From assembly GCF_030409315.1 (NCBI RefSeq), contig NZ_JAUFPS010000006.1, forward strand, positions 360 to 64,359: a stretch of DNA of 64,000 nucleotides, written 5' to 3'. A program made the translations under genes and the position numbers. This document shows positions 32,192-39,614 of the stretch, in pieces; position 1 is the first letter of the stretch, and each line of letters opens with the position of its first letter. The DNA comes from Mucilaginibacter flavus. GTDB taxonomy: Bacteria; Bacteroidota; Bacteroidia; Sphingobacteriales; Sphingobacteriaceae. The notes under the pieces are model-generated. The model did not search any database. It was given only the letters and a program-made list of their open reading frames with translations, and was not told the origin of the DNA.

Positions 32192-33772
32192 CTACTCCAC
32201 CACCCACGCCCCAATCCCATATTCTCCCAAACTCACGCTCATTTTGCCGTCACTTACCGCAGGCATATCCATTCCAATAAAAACACCAATTTTCTTTCCC
32301 GCCAAACCGTGGACATTTACTTTAGCTACCTGGCCTTTATCTGATAAATTAATCACCACTACCACCGCCTTATTTCCATCCCTGCGGATAAATGAAAACA
32401 CCTGGCTGTTATCATTATCCAGGGTTTTATAAGTGCCATTGGTGATGGCCGAATTGGACCTGCGCAGGCGAATCATCGCCTTGTAATAATTAAACAGTGA
32501 GTTGGGGGCTTTTCGTTCCTCTTCTAAGGAGATGCCATCATTTGGTTTATCGTCATTAAACTGATCTTTGTGTTCGCCTTTTTGTTTGTACCAGTACGCC
32601 ATGCCTTTGCCTTGTGCGACGGCATACCAGTCAAAGGCCTGGCGTTCCCGAATTTCATTGGCATCGGTTGGGCCAAAGTTTTGGGATGCGCCGGTCATGC
32701 CCAGTTCCTGCCCGTAATAAATAGCGGGTGTGCCGCCCATAAGCAGGTTAAGCGCGCAGCCTATTTTAAGCTTGCGGATATCGCCGCCTACGGCCGAGCT
32801 GTACCGGGTGATATCATGGTTTTCAATAAACACAATTTGTTGTTTACCCGGCGGATTCATGGCCAGGGTCGAATCGGCATTGGCCATGAACAGATCTTTC
32901 CTGAACAAGCGGATGGCGTAGGCCAGCCGGATGCCAAAAACCCGATCTACGCCGCCTTTATCCAGATAATCCAGGCCCAGGCTAAGCCAGTTGGCCTGCT
33001 CGGCAATGATTTTTATTTTGGGGTTTATGGCGCGCAGCTTTGCAAACAGCGGGTTCCAAAAGGTATCAAATAAATGTGGCAGGCTGCCTTTGTTATCCAG
33101 GTTATCCGTCATATGGTCAATCCTGAAGCCATCTACACCATCGTTAAATTTACCATCGTGGTTTGGATCGAGCCAGTAGCTAAACAGTTTAGTGTTATAG
33201 GCCTTTGATTTTTCGCTGTTTAAATTGGCGGTGGTAATTTTATGAATGATACCATCATAACCTTTTAATTCGGTTAGACCCGCTACAATGGTTGATGGCC
33301 TTTTATTTTCGTGATCGTCCCAAAGAATATAGTCAGAGTATTCGGATTTTGGGTTGCCGTAAGCCTCCTTCCACCATTTTGAGTCTTCGGTAACATACTG
33401 GGTTTCCATATCCATATAAAATTTCATTCCCCGTTTGTGCAGCTCTTTAATCAGCATTAAATAATCATGCAGAGTGCCGTATTTAGGGTCGATCTTTTCA
33501 AAATCGATAGCGAAATAATTATGGTAATAAATAGATTCATAAAGCGGCGTACACAATATGGAGGTTACACCCAGTTCCTGCAGGTAATCTAATTTTTGGC
33601 GGATGCCGTTCAGGTCGCCATGCCCATCGCCATTGCTATCAAAAAAACTGCGCTGAAAAATATGGTAGATGATCTCGTCGCCGGTCGCTTTATTTTGACG
33701 CGGTTTTGCCTCAATCGCGGTAAACGCGATGCAACACAAGCATGCCATTGAAATAAGTTTGCTAAATTTCAT
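32192..33772 (-). CDS. Secreted GH13 alpha-amylase-family glycosidase
   Basis: A 526-residue protein with a signal peptide (MKFSKLISMACLCCIAFTAIEA); the longer frame's extra 13 residues are not needed. GH13 regions: DMETQYV at the place of region I (DxxxNH), DGFRIDHM (catalytic nucleophile Asp), IIAEQANW (acid/base Glu) and IENHDITR (transition-state Asp). NSNGDGHGDLNGI is a typical calcium-like site. Region I deviates, so substrate binding at subsite -1 may differ. A C-terminal beta domain ends the protein. It would act on alpha-glucans in the periplasm. No transporter pair is adjacent. Confidence 0.9.
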   Translation of the reverse strand: MKFSKLISMACLCCIAFTAIEAKPRQNKATGDEIIYHIFQRSFFDSNGDGHGDLNGIRQKLDYLQELGVTSILCTPLYESIYYHNYFAIDFEKIDPKYGTLHDYLMLIKELHKRGMKFYMDMETQYVTEDSKWWKEAYGNPKSEYSDYILWDDHENKRPSTIVAGLTELKGYDGIIHKITTANLNSEKSKAYNTKLFSYWLDPNHDGKFNDGVDGFRIDHMTDNLDNKGSLPHLFDTFWNPLFAKLRAINPKIKIIAEQANWLSLGLDYLDKGGVDRVFGIRLAYAIRLFRKDLFMANADSTLAMNPPGKQQIVFIENHDITRYSSAVGGDIRKLKIGCALNLLMGGTPAIYYGQELGMTGASQNFGPTDANEIRERQAFDWYAVAQGKGMAYWYKQKGEHKDQFNDDKPNDGISLEEERKAPNSLFNYYKAMIRLRRSNSAITNGTYKTLDNDNSQVFSFIRRDGNKAVVVVINLSDKGQVAKVNVHGLAGKKIGVFIGMDMPAVSDGKMSVSLGEYGIGAWVVE

Positions 33773-34061
33773 GAAGTTATAATTGGTACCCAAAACAACA
33801 TAAAGCAACACTAATATACAATGAATAAATGTGGTTTAATATGGCTCATTTTGCCCGGATATTATTGCGTGTATAGTCCTGATAGTGCAACAGGTGGCAT
33901 GAACAGGGATAATATAAACCACTAACTGGACAATTTTGCTTAGCTTTAATTTTTGTTGTAACCCTATTTTTATCCCTTACTAACAGGTAGTTTTTATTCC
34001 GCAGATCTCTTATCTGCCGGCATTTAAACCTGCCATTAAACCCCAAAAAATAACAGACAGT

Positions 34062-35195
34062 ATGGCTATTACGTGCAACGCCGCCATTGCCCACGGTGAC
34101 GGAAGCTTTTCGATACAAATGATAGAGGTGCAAGACCCGCAGGCCGATGAGATACTGGTAAAAGTAATGGCCGCCGGCCTTTGCCATACCGATCATGATT
34201 CGCTTAACTGGGGCAAACCACTCATTTTAGGGCATGAAGGTGCCGGTATTATTGAAAAACTTGGGGCCGAAGTAACAGGCTTTAGCATTGGCGATAGCGT
34301 GATCCTAAACTGGGCCATGCATTGTGGCAAATGCTTTCAATGTTTGGAGGGCAACGAGCACCTGTGCGAGGTGGCATCGCCGGTGGCAGCAGGTGGTAAC
34401 GGCTACACACCCGGGCATGCGGCTTTATTGGGTACTACTTATAACGGCGAACCTATTTTGCGCTCATTCAATATTGGTACCATTGCAGAGTATACGCTGG
34501 TAAAAGCTTCGGCGGTGGTCAAAAACAATTCGCCAGCAATGTCATTCCCCGCCGCCAGTATCATTAGTTGCGGGGTAATGACGGGTTATGGCTCGGTGGT
34601 GAATGCCGCTAAGGTAAAACCAGGCTCATCGGTAGTAGTACTGGGTACAGGCGGCGTAGGGCTGAATGTTATCCAAGGCGCGAAAATCGCTAACGCGGGA
34701 ATGATCATCGCTATAGATATTAACCAGAATCGGTTGGATATGGCCGTAAAATTTGGCGCTACCCATACCATTTTGGCCCACCGTAATGACATCGGCCTTT
34801 TAAATGCCGCCCAACAGGTAAAAACCATGACCCAAAACCGTGGTGCCGACTATGCCTTTGAGTGTACCGCCATACCCGAATTAGGCGCCGCGCCATTGGC
34901 CATGGTACGTAATGCCGGTACAGCGGTACAGGTAAGCGGCATTGAACAGGATATAACTATTGATATGCGCCTGTTTGAGTGGGATAAAATTTACATTAAC
35001 CCGCTATATGGCAAATGCCGCCCACAAATAGATTTCCCGCAAATTGTACATCATTACGAAAGCGGGAACCTGCTATTGGAAGAAATGATTACCCGCACCT
35101 ATACAATAGACGACCTTGATAAGGCTTTTGACGATATGCTTAAAGGCAGAAACGCCAAAGGAGTTATTGTTTTTCACCAGCAAGATGCCATTTAA
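34062..35195 (+). CDS. Zinc-dependent alcohol dehydrogenase (class III-like MDR)
   Basis: A 377-residue zinc MDR dehydrogenase. Catalytic zinc ligands are in GLCHTDHD (Cys), GHEGAG (His) and IISCGV (Cys). The structural zinc site is complete in CGKCFQCLEGNEHLC. VVVLGTGGVGLNVIQGAKIA is the NAD(P) fold, followed by AIDINQNRL (Asp, NAD-preferring). Its 3' end overlaps an esterase gene by 11 bp. An alcohol dehydrogenase and esterase pair recalls formaldehyde detoxification (FrmA/FrmB), but sequence alone does not prove glutathione-linked substrates. A small hairpin GCAGAT-CTCTT-ATCTGC lies 45 bp upstream (34001-34017). Confidence 0.88.
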   Translation: MAITCNAAIAHGDGSFSIQMIEVQDPQADEILVKVMAAGLCHTDHDSLNWGKPLILGHEGAGIIEKLGAEVTGFSIGDSVILNWAMHCGKCFQCLEGNEHLCEVASPVAAGGNGYTPGHAALLGTTYNGEPILRSFNIGTIAEYTLVKASAVVKNNSPAMSFPAASIISCGVMTGYGSVVNAAKVKPGSSVVVLGTGGVGLNVIQGAKIANAGMIIAIDINQNRLDMAVKFGATHTILAHRNDIGLLNAAQQVKTMTQNRGADYAFECTAIPELGAAPLAMVRNAGTAVQVSGIEQDITIDMRLFEWDKIYINPLYGKCRPQIDFPQIVHHYESGNLLLEEMITRTYTIDDLDKAFDDMLKGRNAKGVIVFHQQDAI

Positions 35196-35982
35196 AACCA
35201 TCGAAATATCAAATCCACGGTTTGAAAGTAATAACCTGCGTTTTATTACTGTAAATACCCCCAACCTTAATGGTCGGGGCGATATTTGTGTTTACGTTCC
35301 ACCGGGCACGATGCAGGCAGATACCTTGCCCATTGTAATATTACTGCATGGTGTTTATGGCAGTGCCTGGAGCTGGAGCCATAGCGCAGGCGTGCATTTA
35401 ACGGCCAATGAGCTAATAACCAACGGCGAATTACCGCCCATGATCATCGCCATGCCATCCGACGGGCTTTGGGGCGACGGATCTGGCTATTTACCGCATA
35501 GCGGTTATAATTTTGAAAAATGGATTGCCGAAGATGTACCGATGGCAATACGGGAAAACATAGCGGGTGCAAAAGAGGATTCGCCCTTGTTTATCTCGGG
35601 CTTATCTATGGGCGGTTTTGGTGCTTTACGCATAGGGGCCAAATACGGGTACCTGTTTAAGGCTGTATCGGGGATGTCATCAATCACCAGCTTACCGCAG
35701 ATGAAGCATTTTACCAACGAGTCCTTAACCCTTTATACACAGATGAATGCTATTGACGAGGATGTATTTGAAACCTTTAAGCATTATGTAAACCAGCTGC
35801 CGCCGCTGCGGTTTGACTGCGGCCGGGACGACCTGTTGATAGCCTATAATCGCGACCTGCACCAAAAAATGCTGACCGCCGGGATACCACATATTTACGA
35901 AGAATACAGCGGCGGGCACGAGTGGCCTTACTGGGCAAAACACGTAATAACCACCCTTAGATTTTTTGCCGGTTATCTTTAA
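35185..35982 (+). CDS. Esterase D/S-formylglutathione hydrolase-like alpha/beta hydrolase
   Basis: A 265-residue putative esterase (PF00756 type) starting at MPFKTIEI, whose ATG overlaps the dehydrogenase stop. The longer frame into the dehydrogenase gene is rejected. LLHGVYGSAWSW is the oxyanion segment, SGLSMGGFGALRI (about 134-146) the nucleophile elbow, and YSGGHEWPYW (about 246-255) carries the histidine; the acid probably lies in CGRDDLL. No signal peptide. The tight coupling with the dehydrogenase suggests sequential steps, for instance aldehyde oxidation followed by ester or thioester hydrolysis. Confidence 0.85.
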   Translation: MPFKTIEISNPRFESNNLRFITVNTPNLNGRGDICVYVPPGTMQADTLPIVILLHGVYGSAWSWSHSAGVHLTANELITNGELPPMIIAMPSDGLWGDGSGYLPHSGYNFEKWIAEDVPMAIRENIAGAKEDSPLFISGLSMGGFGALRIGAKYGYLFKAVSGMSSITSLPQMKHFTNESLTLYTQMNAIDEDVFETFKHYVNQLPPLRFDCGRDDLLIAYNRDLHQKMLTAGIPHIYEEYSGGHEWPYWAKHVITTLRFFAGYL

Positions 35983-36137
35983 AACCCCGATACTTTTTTA
36001 ATAATGACCAAAATGAATTGCAATTATAAATAGATAATAATCAGATAGTTGATATATTAAATATACAGAATTATCATTTTATTGTCAATTACATAATAGC
36101 TTATATATCATTTTCAACATTTTAAACGTTTATCTAC

Positions 36138-36216
36138 TTTGTAGGTTCACACCTGCAAATAGTGATAAGGTTTAGGTTTAAAGTCCCCAAGCAGCGAGTG
36201 CAAGGGGACTTTTATT
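36138..36216 (+). ncRNA. Candidate small RNA with terminator, unassigned
   Basis: A 9-bp stem TTTGTAGGT/ACCTGCAAA (36138-36146/36151-36159, one G-U pair, loop TCAC) is followed 20 bases later by a terminator hairpin. The terminator is AAGTCCCC (36181-36188) with GGGGACTT (36204-36211), then TTATTTT. A -7-like TACTTTG (36135-36141) lies at the front. The unit is 200 bp past the esterase stop and 120 bp before the Crp gene. A distal terminator of the esterase transcript is the alternative. The remaining sequence from 35983 to 36130 is AT-rich and featureless. Confidence 0.4.
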
Positions 36217-36334
36217 TTAAGGTGAATTTTTAACAGAAAATACCTTTCTGAACCAAGGCCTAAACCCCGGAAGCGTACGCTTTTGTGGCAAACAAAAAAG
36301 CGACGCCATGCTTCTATAAATTATCTTTACGGTA

Positions 36335-36877
36335 ATGATTAAAACCTCAATGAACGGATCAATTGATAATGCCCTGTTAGCCATAAAAGAATTTGCCCCT
36401 AAAACCACGCTGGTGACCGAAGGCGACGTAGCAACCGAAATGATGTTTATAAACAGCGGCTGCATCAGGGCCTGGTACAATGCCGATGGACAGGAAATAA
36501 CGCTGCAGTTTTTCTTTGAGGGCGATTCGGTAACATCGTTAGAAAGTTTTTTGAACAACCCCCCCAGCAATATCAACATAGAAACCCTGGAACATTGCCA
36601 GTTAAGCATCCTTAAAAAAGCCGATTTTTTACACCTGCTGCAAACAGACGCTGTTATCAAAAATTGGTTTTACACAACAGCCATCCAAAAACTGTTTACC
36701 CATACCAACAGGCTGCTTTCACTCTTGAAAAACAAACCGTTTGACAGGTATCAGCAACTATTAGCCAGCAGGCCCGATATGTTTCAGCGTATTCCGCAGC
36801 ATTATATAGCCTCATACCTGGGCATTACGCCGGTTTCTTTAAGCCGCATCAGGAACCGCCGCAACGTTGTTTCTTAA
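36335..36877 (+). CDS. Crp/Fnr-family regulator
   Basis: A 180-residue protein with a cyclic-nucleotide-binding-like beta-roll (about 15-110; VTEGDVATEMMFINSGCIRAWY, FFEGDSVTSLESF) and a C-terminal helix-turn-helix at about 148-175 (IPQHYIASYLGITPVSLSRIRNR). It lacks Fnr-type iron-sulfur cysteines. The usual RxS phosphate-binding cassette is not evident, so it may not bind cAMP. This subfamily is common and mostly uncharacterised in Bacteroidota. A small membrane-protein gene follows in the same direction and could be its target. Confidence 0.87.
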   Translation: MIKTSMNGSIDNALLAIKEFAPKTTLVTEGDVATEMMFINSGCIRAWYNADGQEITLQFFFEGDSVTSLESFLNNPPSNINIETLEHCQLSILKKADFLHLLQTDAVIKNWFYTTAIQKLFTHTNRLLSLLKNKPFDRYQQLLASRPDMFQRIPQHYIASYLGITPVSLSRIRNRRNVVS

Positions 36878-36940
36878 CAATTGTTATCGTTACAAACACA
36901 TCTGTTTGCCCACCTTTGCAATAATAATAAAATACAAAGG

Positions 36941-37324
36941 ATGAAAGCGCTTACATTTTTAAAGATAGTTACAACAGTGAACGTATTGGTTGCCGCGGGT
37001 TTTTCGGTGGCAGGGATAATTAATCCGGCTTCTATATTGCCTGTCGACATAAGTGCAGATAAAGCGATAGCCATTTTTGCACTATATGCCGCGGCGCGTA
37101 CAATTCCACTGGCGGCAGCAACTATAATTTTTGTTTTTGGCAAACGTCGGGATGGGCTTTTTACACTTGCTTTCCTGGCGGGCGTAGCGCAATTATTAGA
37201 TGGTTTTATCGGCATTTATCAGCATGATGTATCCAAAACCGCCGGTCCGTTTTTTATCGCTGTAGTGACGTTTATCGCGCTTTATTTATCGGTTAAAGGC
37301 AAGGCCGTGGCTATTGCCGCGTAA
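36941..37324 (+). CDS. Small four-helix membrane protein
   Basis: A 127-residue protein starting at MKALTFLKIV, with about four hydrophobic segments (8-28, 43-60, 66-84, 103-120). No catalytic motif. It is similar in general character to small DUF4267/DoxX-like membrane proteins, but I cannot assign it to a family with confidence. It follows the Crp/Fnr gene by 63 bp and may be regulated by it. Confidence 0.65.
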   Translation: MKALTFLKIVTTVNVLVAAGFSVAGIINPASILPVDISADKAIAIFALYAAARTIPLAAATIIFVFGKRRDGLFTLAFLAGVAQLLDGFIGIYQHDVSKTAGPFFIAVVTFIALYLSVKGKAVAIAA

Positions 37325-37374
37325 TTGGTACCGTTAATTGAACAGGACCGAAAGGCGGGATTCAGTTATCTATA

Positions 37375-38133
37375 TTACTTGCCGTTGCCGGTAATTGTTG
37401 TTGTTAACCCGTTGCCGGTAATCTGGTAAAATGGCTGGCCTGCCAGAAAGGTTATTTTTTTAAGCGGTTTAAAAATCGCCATGTTTTTGCTTTTCAGATC
37501 AACCTGCGTGCGATAGGCGCTGATAGCACCTATGAGTACATTTTGGGCAATCAGGGCTGTTGGCGAATCCACTCCCCCATCTTTCAGATCGCTTGCGTGG
37601 GCGTAACTACCCACGCCCAATCTAAGGGCTTCCCGCATCCCAATCATCCCAACGGTTTTCATCATTTCAGGATCAAATTTATTCCTGTCGCCAAGGCCAA
37701 TAAGCAAAAGCCTTTGTGGGGTAATGGTGCCATTAGGTACATCAATTAACAAAGTTTCAAAAGCATGCCCGGTAAAGGCGCCGTTTTTTCTTAAAGTAGT
37801 AATTATGCCGTTTAGTCCCTGGTCAAGATGGGCCATGCCATTTGCCGCCAAAGGCAGTGCGGGTGGTGCATAAATGTCATTTTCGGTATATTCAAAAACG
37901 CATGCTATCTGCAGTGGTGTTTTTTCTGCCGATGGGCTTTGCACCATCGTTTCAATATCAATGTTGTCAATTTTACCCAGTACTGCATGTGTGCCAATTA
38001 CAGGCAAAACAGTCGTACTTTGTGCTTTTAAAATGCCCGGTGTAAAAAAAACGACAATTAAGGTGAATACATTAAGGGTATGTGCTTTTACAGTTTGGCG
38101 AGCGGGAGAACGATGGTTTACGTTTGTTTTCAT
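37375..38133 (-). CDS. Secreted protein with stand-alone M17 leucyl aminopeptidase N-terminal domain
   Basis: A 252-residue protein starting at MKTNVNHRS with a signal peptide ending at about ILKAQS (36-41). Residues about 95-185 (TLLIDVPNGTITPQRLLLIGLGDRNKFD, then MRREALRLG-like MREALRLG) match the non-catalytic N-terminal domain of cytosolic M17 aminopeptidases. The zinc catalytic domain is absent, and the frame ends normally about 50 residues later with no remnant downstream. Export of an isolated M17 N-domain is unusual. The long frame start at 38208 would bury the signal peptide and is rejected. Confidence 0.72.
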   Translation of the reverse strand: MKTNVNHRSPARQTVKAHTLNVFTLIVVFFTPGILKAQSTTVLPVIGTHAVLGKIDNIDIETMVQSPSAEKTPLQIACVFEYTENDIYAPPALPLAANGMAHLDQGLNGIITTLRKNGAFTGHAFETLLIDVPNGTITPQRLLLIGLGDRNKFDPEMMKTVGMIGMREALRLGVGSYAHASDLKDGGVDSPTALIAQNVLIGAISAYRTQVDLKSKNMAIFKPLKKITFLAGQPFYQITGNGLTTTITGNGK

Positions 38134-38228
38134 TTTATGCTGGTTATAGATGATGTGCTTGTTTGTTTTAAACTGCATCAAATCTAACGGGCACTGCGGG
38201 GGGCGCAAATAACCTACATCAAGAAATG

Positions 38229-38267
38229 AAAAATCCCGCTACCTGATTTTAAATTCAGACGGCGGGA
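38229..38267 (-). terminator. Terminator after DoxX-like gene
   Basis: On the minus strand TCCCGC (38267-38262) pairs with GCGGGA (38239-38234), with an inner CTGA/TCAG dyad, followed by TTTTT. It follows the DoxX-like stop codon by about 45 bases. Confidence 0.7.
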
Positions 38268-38310
38268 AATATTGTGTGGATGTACCGGTATTGAAAACCT
38301 ACAAGTCCGG

Positions 38311-38715
38311 TTAGTTTTTAACAGCGGCAGTTGTAGCTGAATAATTGGCCGGATAAACTTTTCTGAACATGATGTAGGTTACTGTCACGATGCTAAAAGC
38401 GATAACAGCGTCTACAGTGGCCGCCGCGCCAATCACAATGAGTTTGGAGAAAAAGGCGAAGATGATATCAAAAAATACACCTGCAAATACCCATTCCTTT
38501 AGCCTAAGCAATTTGTTGGGGATTAAAAGAACCGTAATGCCCGATAATTTGGCAACACCCAATACATAAATGAAGTAAGCGGGGTAGCCCAATTTAAGGG
38601 TGATATCCCATACAATTTTGTTGGTAGTAAGTTCACAAAAGCCGCTGGTGCCAAACCATAATGAAGTTAATGCCGCGCCGATCCAGAAGATTGTTTTTGT
38701 TGTTTTTGAGTTCAT
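38311..38715 (-). CDS. DoxX-like membrane protein
   Basis: A 134-residue protein starting at MNSKTTKTIFWIGAALTSLW, with four membrane helices. The sequence GYPAYFIYVLGVAKLSGITVLL (about 43-64) is typical for the DoxX_2 branch (PF13564). These are small membrane proteins of unclear function, sometimes linked to oxidative or electrophile stress. It is probably monocistronic, with a terminator behind. The longer upstream frame lacks family similarity. Confidence 0.82.
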   Translation of the reverse strand: MNSKTTKTIFWIGAALTSLWFGTSGFCELTTNKIVWDITLKLGYPAYFIYVLGVAKLSGITVLLIPNKLLRLKEWVFAGVFFDIIFAFFSKLIVIGAAATVDAVIAFSIVTVTYIMFRKVYPANYSATTAAVKN

Positions 38716-39019
38716 GATTTCTGTGTTTTTGTTGTTTGTTGATTCAAAAATGCAGCTGATCTCACCAAAAACAGAGCGGTTTAAATGCCAACCGGGCAAT
38801 ATGGCGGGCGGTTTAGACAATTGGAGGCGGGAGTTGGTTAGCTTTGTTGCGGGGGAAGTATTTTAAAGCCCCTCTGGTAAGATTAAACGAACAGATGTTT
38901 CGTAGACGTTGGGCAAAATAATATCGGATTAGTATCTGAGCACAAATCAAACACTTTTTTTATTCCCCCACAAGAATTCTGCTTGATCCTAAATTTTACC
39001 TATTGCGCGACCCATTACG
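38716..39019. other. Gene-free spacer between DoxX-like gene and tRNA-Glu
   Basis: No coding frame on either strand looks real; the 88-codon plus-strand frame at 38600 overlaps the DoxX gene and has no family features. No strong hairpin was seen except the tRNA terminator at its right end. It should contain the DoxX promoter. Confidence 0.5.
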
Positions 39020-39057
39020 CAAAAAACGCCGATCTCTTGTATGAAATCAGCGTTTTT
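39020..39057 (-). terminator. Terminator of tRNA-Glu
   Basis: Minus-strand AAAAACGC (39057-39050) and GCGTTTTT (39029-39022) form the stem, with an inner partial dyad, three bases after the tRNA 3' end and ending in a T-run. Confidence 0.75.
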
Positions 39058-39059
39058 AG

Positions 39060-39131
39060 TAGCCCGTAGGGGAATCGAACCCCTGTTTGAAGAATGAAAA
39101 TCTCCTGTCCTAACCCCTAGACGAACGGGCC
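39060..39131 (-). tRNA. tRNA-Glu (anticodon TTC)
   Basis: On the minus strand the acceptor arms GGCCCGT (39131-39125) and ACGGGCT (39067-39061) pair, with discriminator A at 39060. The anticodon arm is GGAGA-TTTTCAT-TCTTC, giving anticodon TTC. The T arm is GGGGT-TCGATTC-CCCTA-like. CCA is not encoded. A TATCTTTG -7 box lies 37-44 bases upstream. Confidence 0.95.
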
Positions 39132-39167
39132 GTCTTTTTTTATTTATTTTCCCTTGTTTTGGGATTG

Positions 39168-39175
39168 CAAAGATA
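39168..39175 (-). promoter_or_regulatory. -7 box of tRNA-Glu promoter
   Basis: TATCTTTG on the minus strand, an exact TAnnTTTG match, 37 bases before the tRNA 5' end. It forms the left arm of an inverted repeat (AAAGATAGCGCTTTAA, 39169-39184) whose partner TTAAAGCTATCTTT (39295-39308) lies in the egt operon promoter region. Confidence 0.6.
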
Positions 39176-39270
39176 GCGCTTTAACGGATAAATAAAAATA
39201 AAATTTAAAATAATTTTATTTGGCGCTGATAATGAATAAGATATTTTCATTTACCAAACAAAATAGCACA

Positions 39271-39308
39271 ATTTACATTGTAAATCTGCACTTGTTAAAG
39301 CTATCTTT
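39271..39308 (+). promoter_or_regulatory. Predicted promoter/operator of the egt operon
   Basis: ATTTAC-ATT-GTAAAT (39271-39285) is a perfect 6-bp-arm dyad about 16 bases ahead of TATCTTTA (39302-39309), a near match to the -7 consensus. The start codon of the first gene is 21 bases further. The dyad is well placed for a repressor or activator of the operon. The regulator is unknown. Confidence 0.45.
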
Positions 39309-39330
39309 ATCGTAAAATCATTTATCTCTT

Positions 39331-39612
39331 ATGAAAGCAATCTGGAATAACCAGGTTATTGCCGAAAGCAATGACACTATTGTAGTTGAAAACAACCATT
39401 ATTTTCCAATAGAAAGCGTAAAAGCCGAATACCTGGAAAATACTAACACGCACACCACCTGCCCATGGAAAGGTTTAGCATCGTACTACACTCTTAATGT
39501 TGATGGTAAAACCAATCCCGACGCGGCATGGTACTATCCGCAACCCAAAGAGGCGGCAACAAACATTACCAACTATGTGGCTTTTTGGAAAGGCGTTAAA
39601 ATAACCGACTAA
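39331..39612 (+). CDS. DUF427 domain protein, first gene of the egt operon
   Basis: A 93-residue protein that is entirely one DUF427 domain: MKAIWNNQVIAESNDTIVVENNHYFP, then HTTCPWKGLASYYTL (about 46-60) and DAAWYYPQPKEAA (about 68-80). The biochemical function of DUF427 is not established. The conserved Cys-Pro-Trp-Lys-Gly motif and Trp/Tyr cluster suggest a small-molecule or thiol pocket, which is speculation. It is two bases ahead of the disulfide reductase gene, so it is co-transcribed with the whole egt operon. Confidence 0.88.
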   Translation: MKAIWNNQVIAESNDTIVVENNHYFPIESVKAEYLENTNTHTTCPWKGLASYYTLNVDGKTNPDAAWYYPQPKEAATNITNYVAFWKGVKITD

Positions 39613-39614
39613 AC

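Noticed and set aside
32570..33073. 167-codon frame opposite the GH13 gene
   Set aside because: Shadow of the amylase on the other strand; composition rich in Ala/Val/His without domain features.
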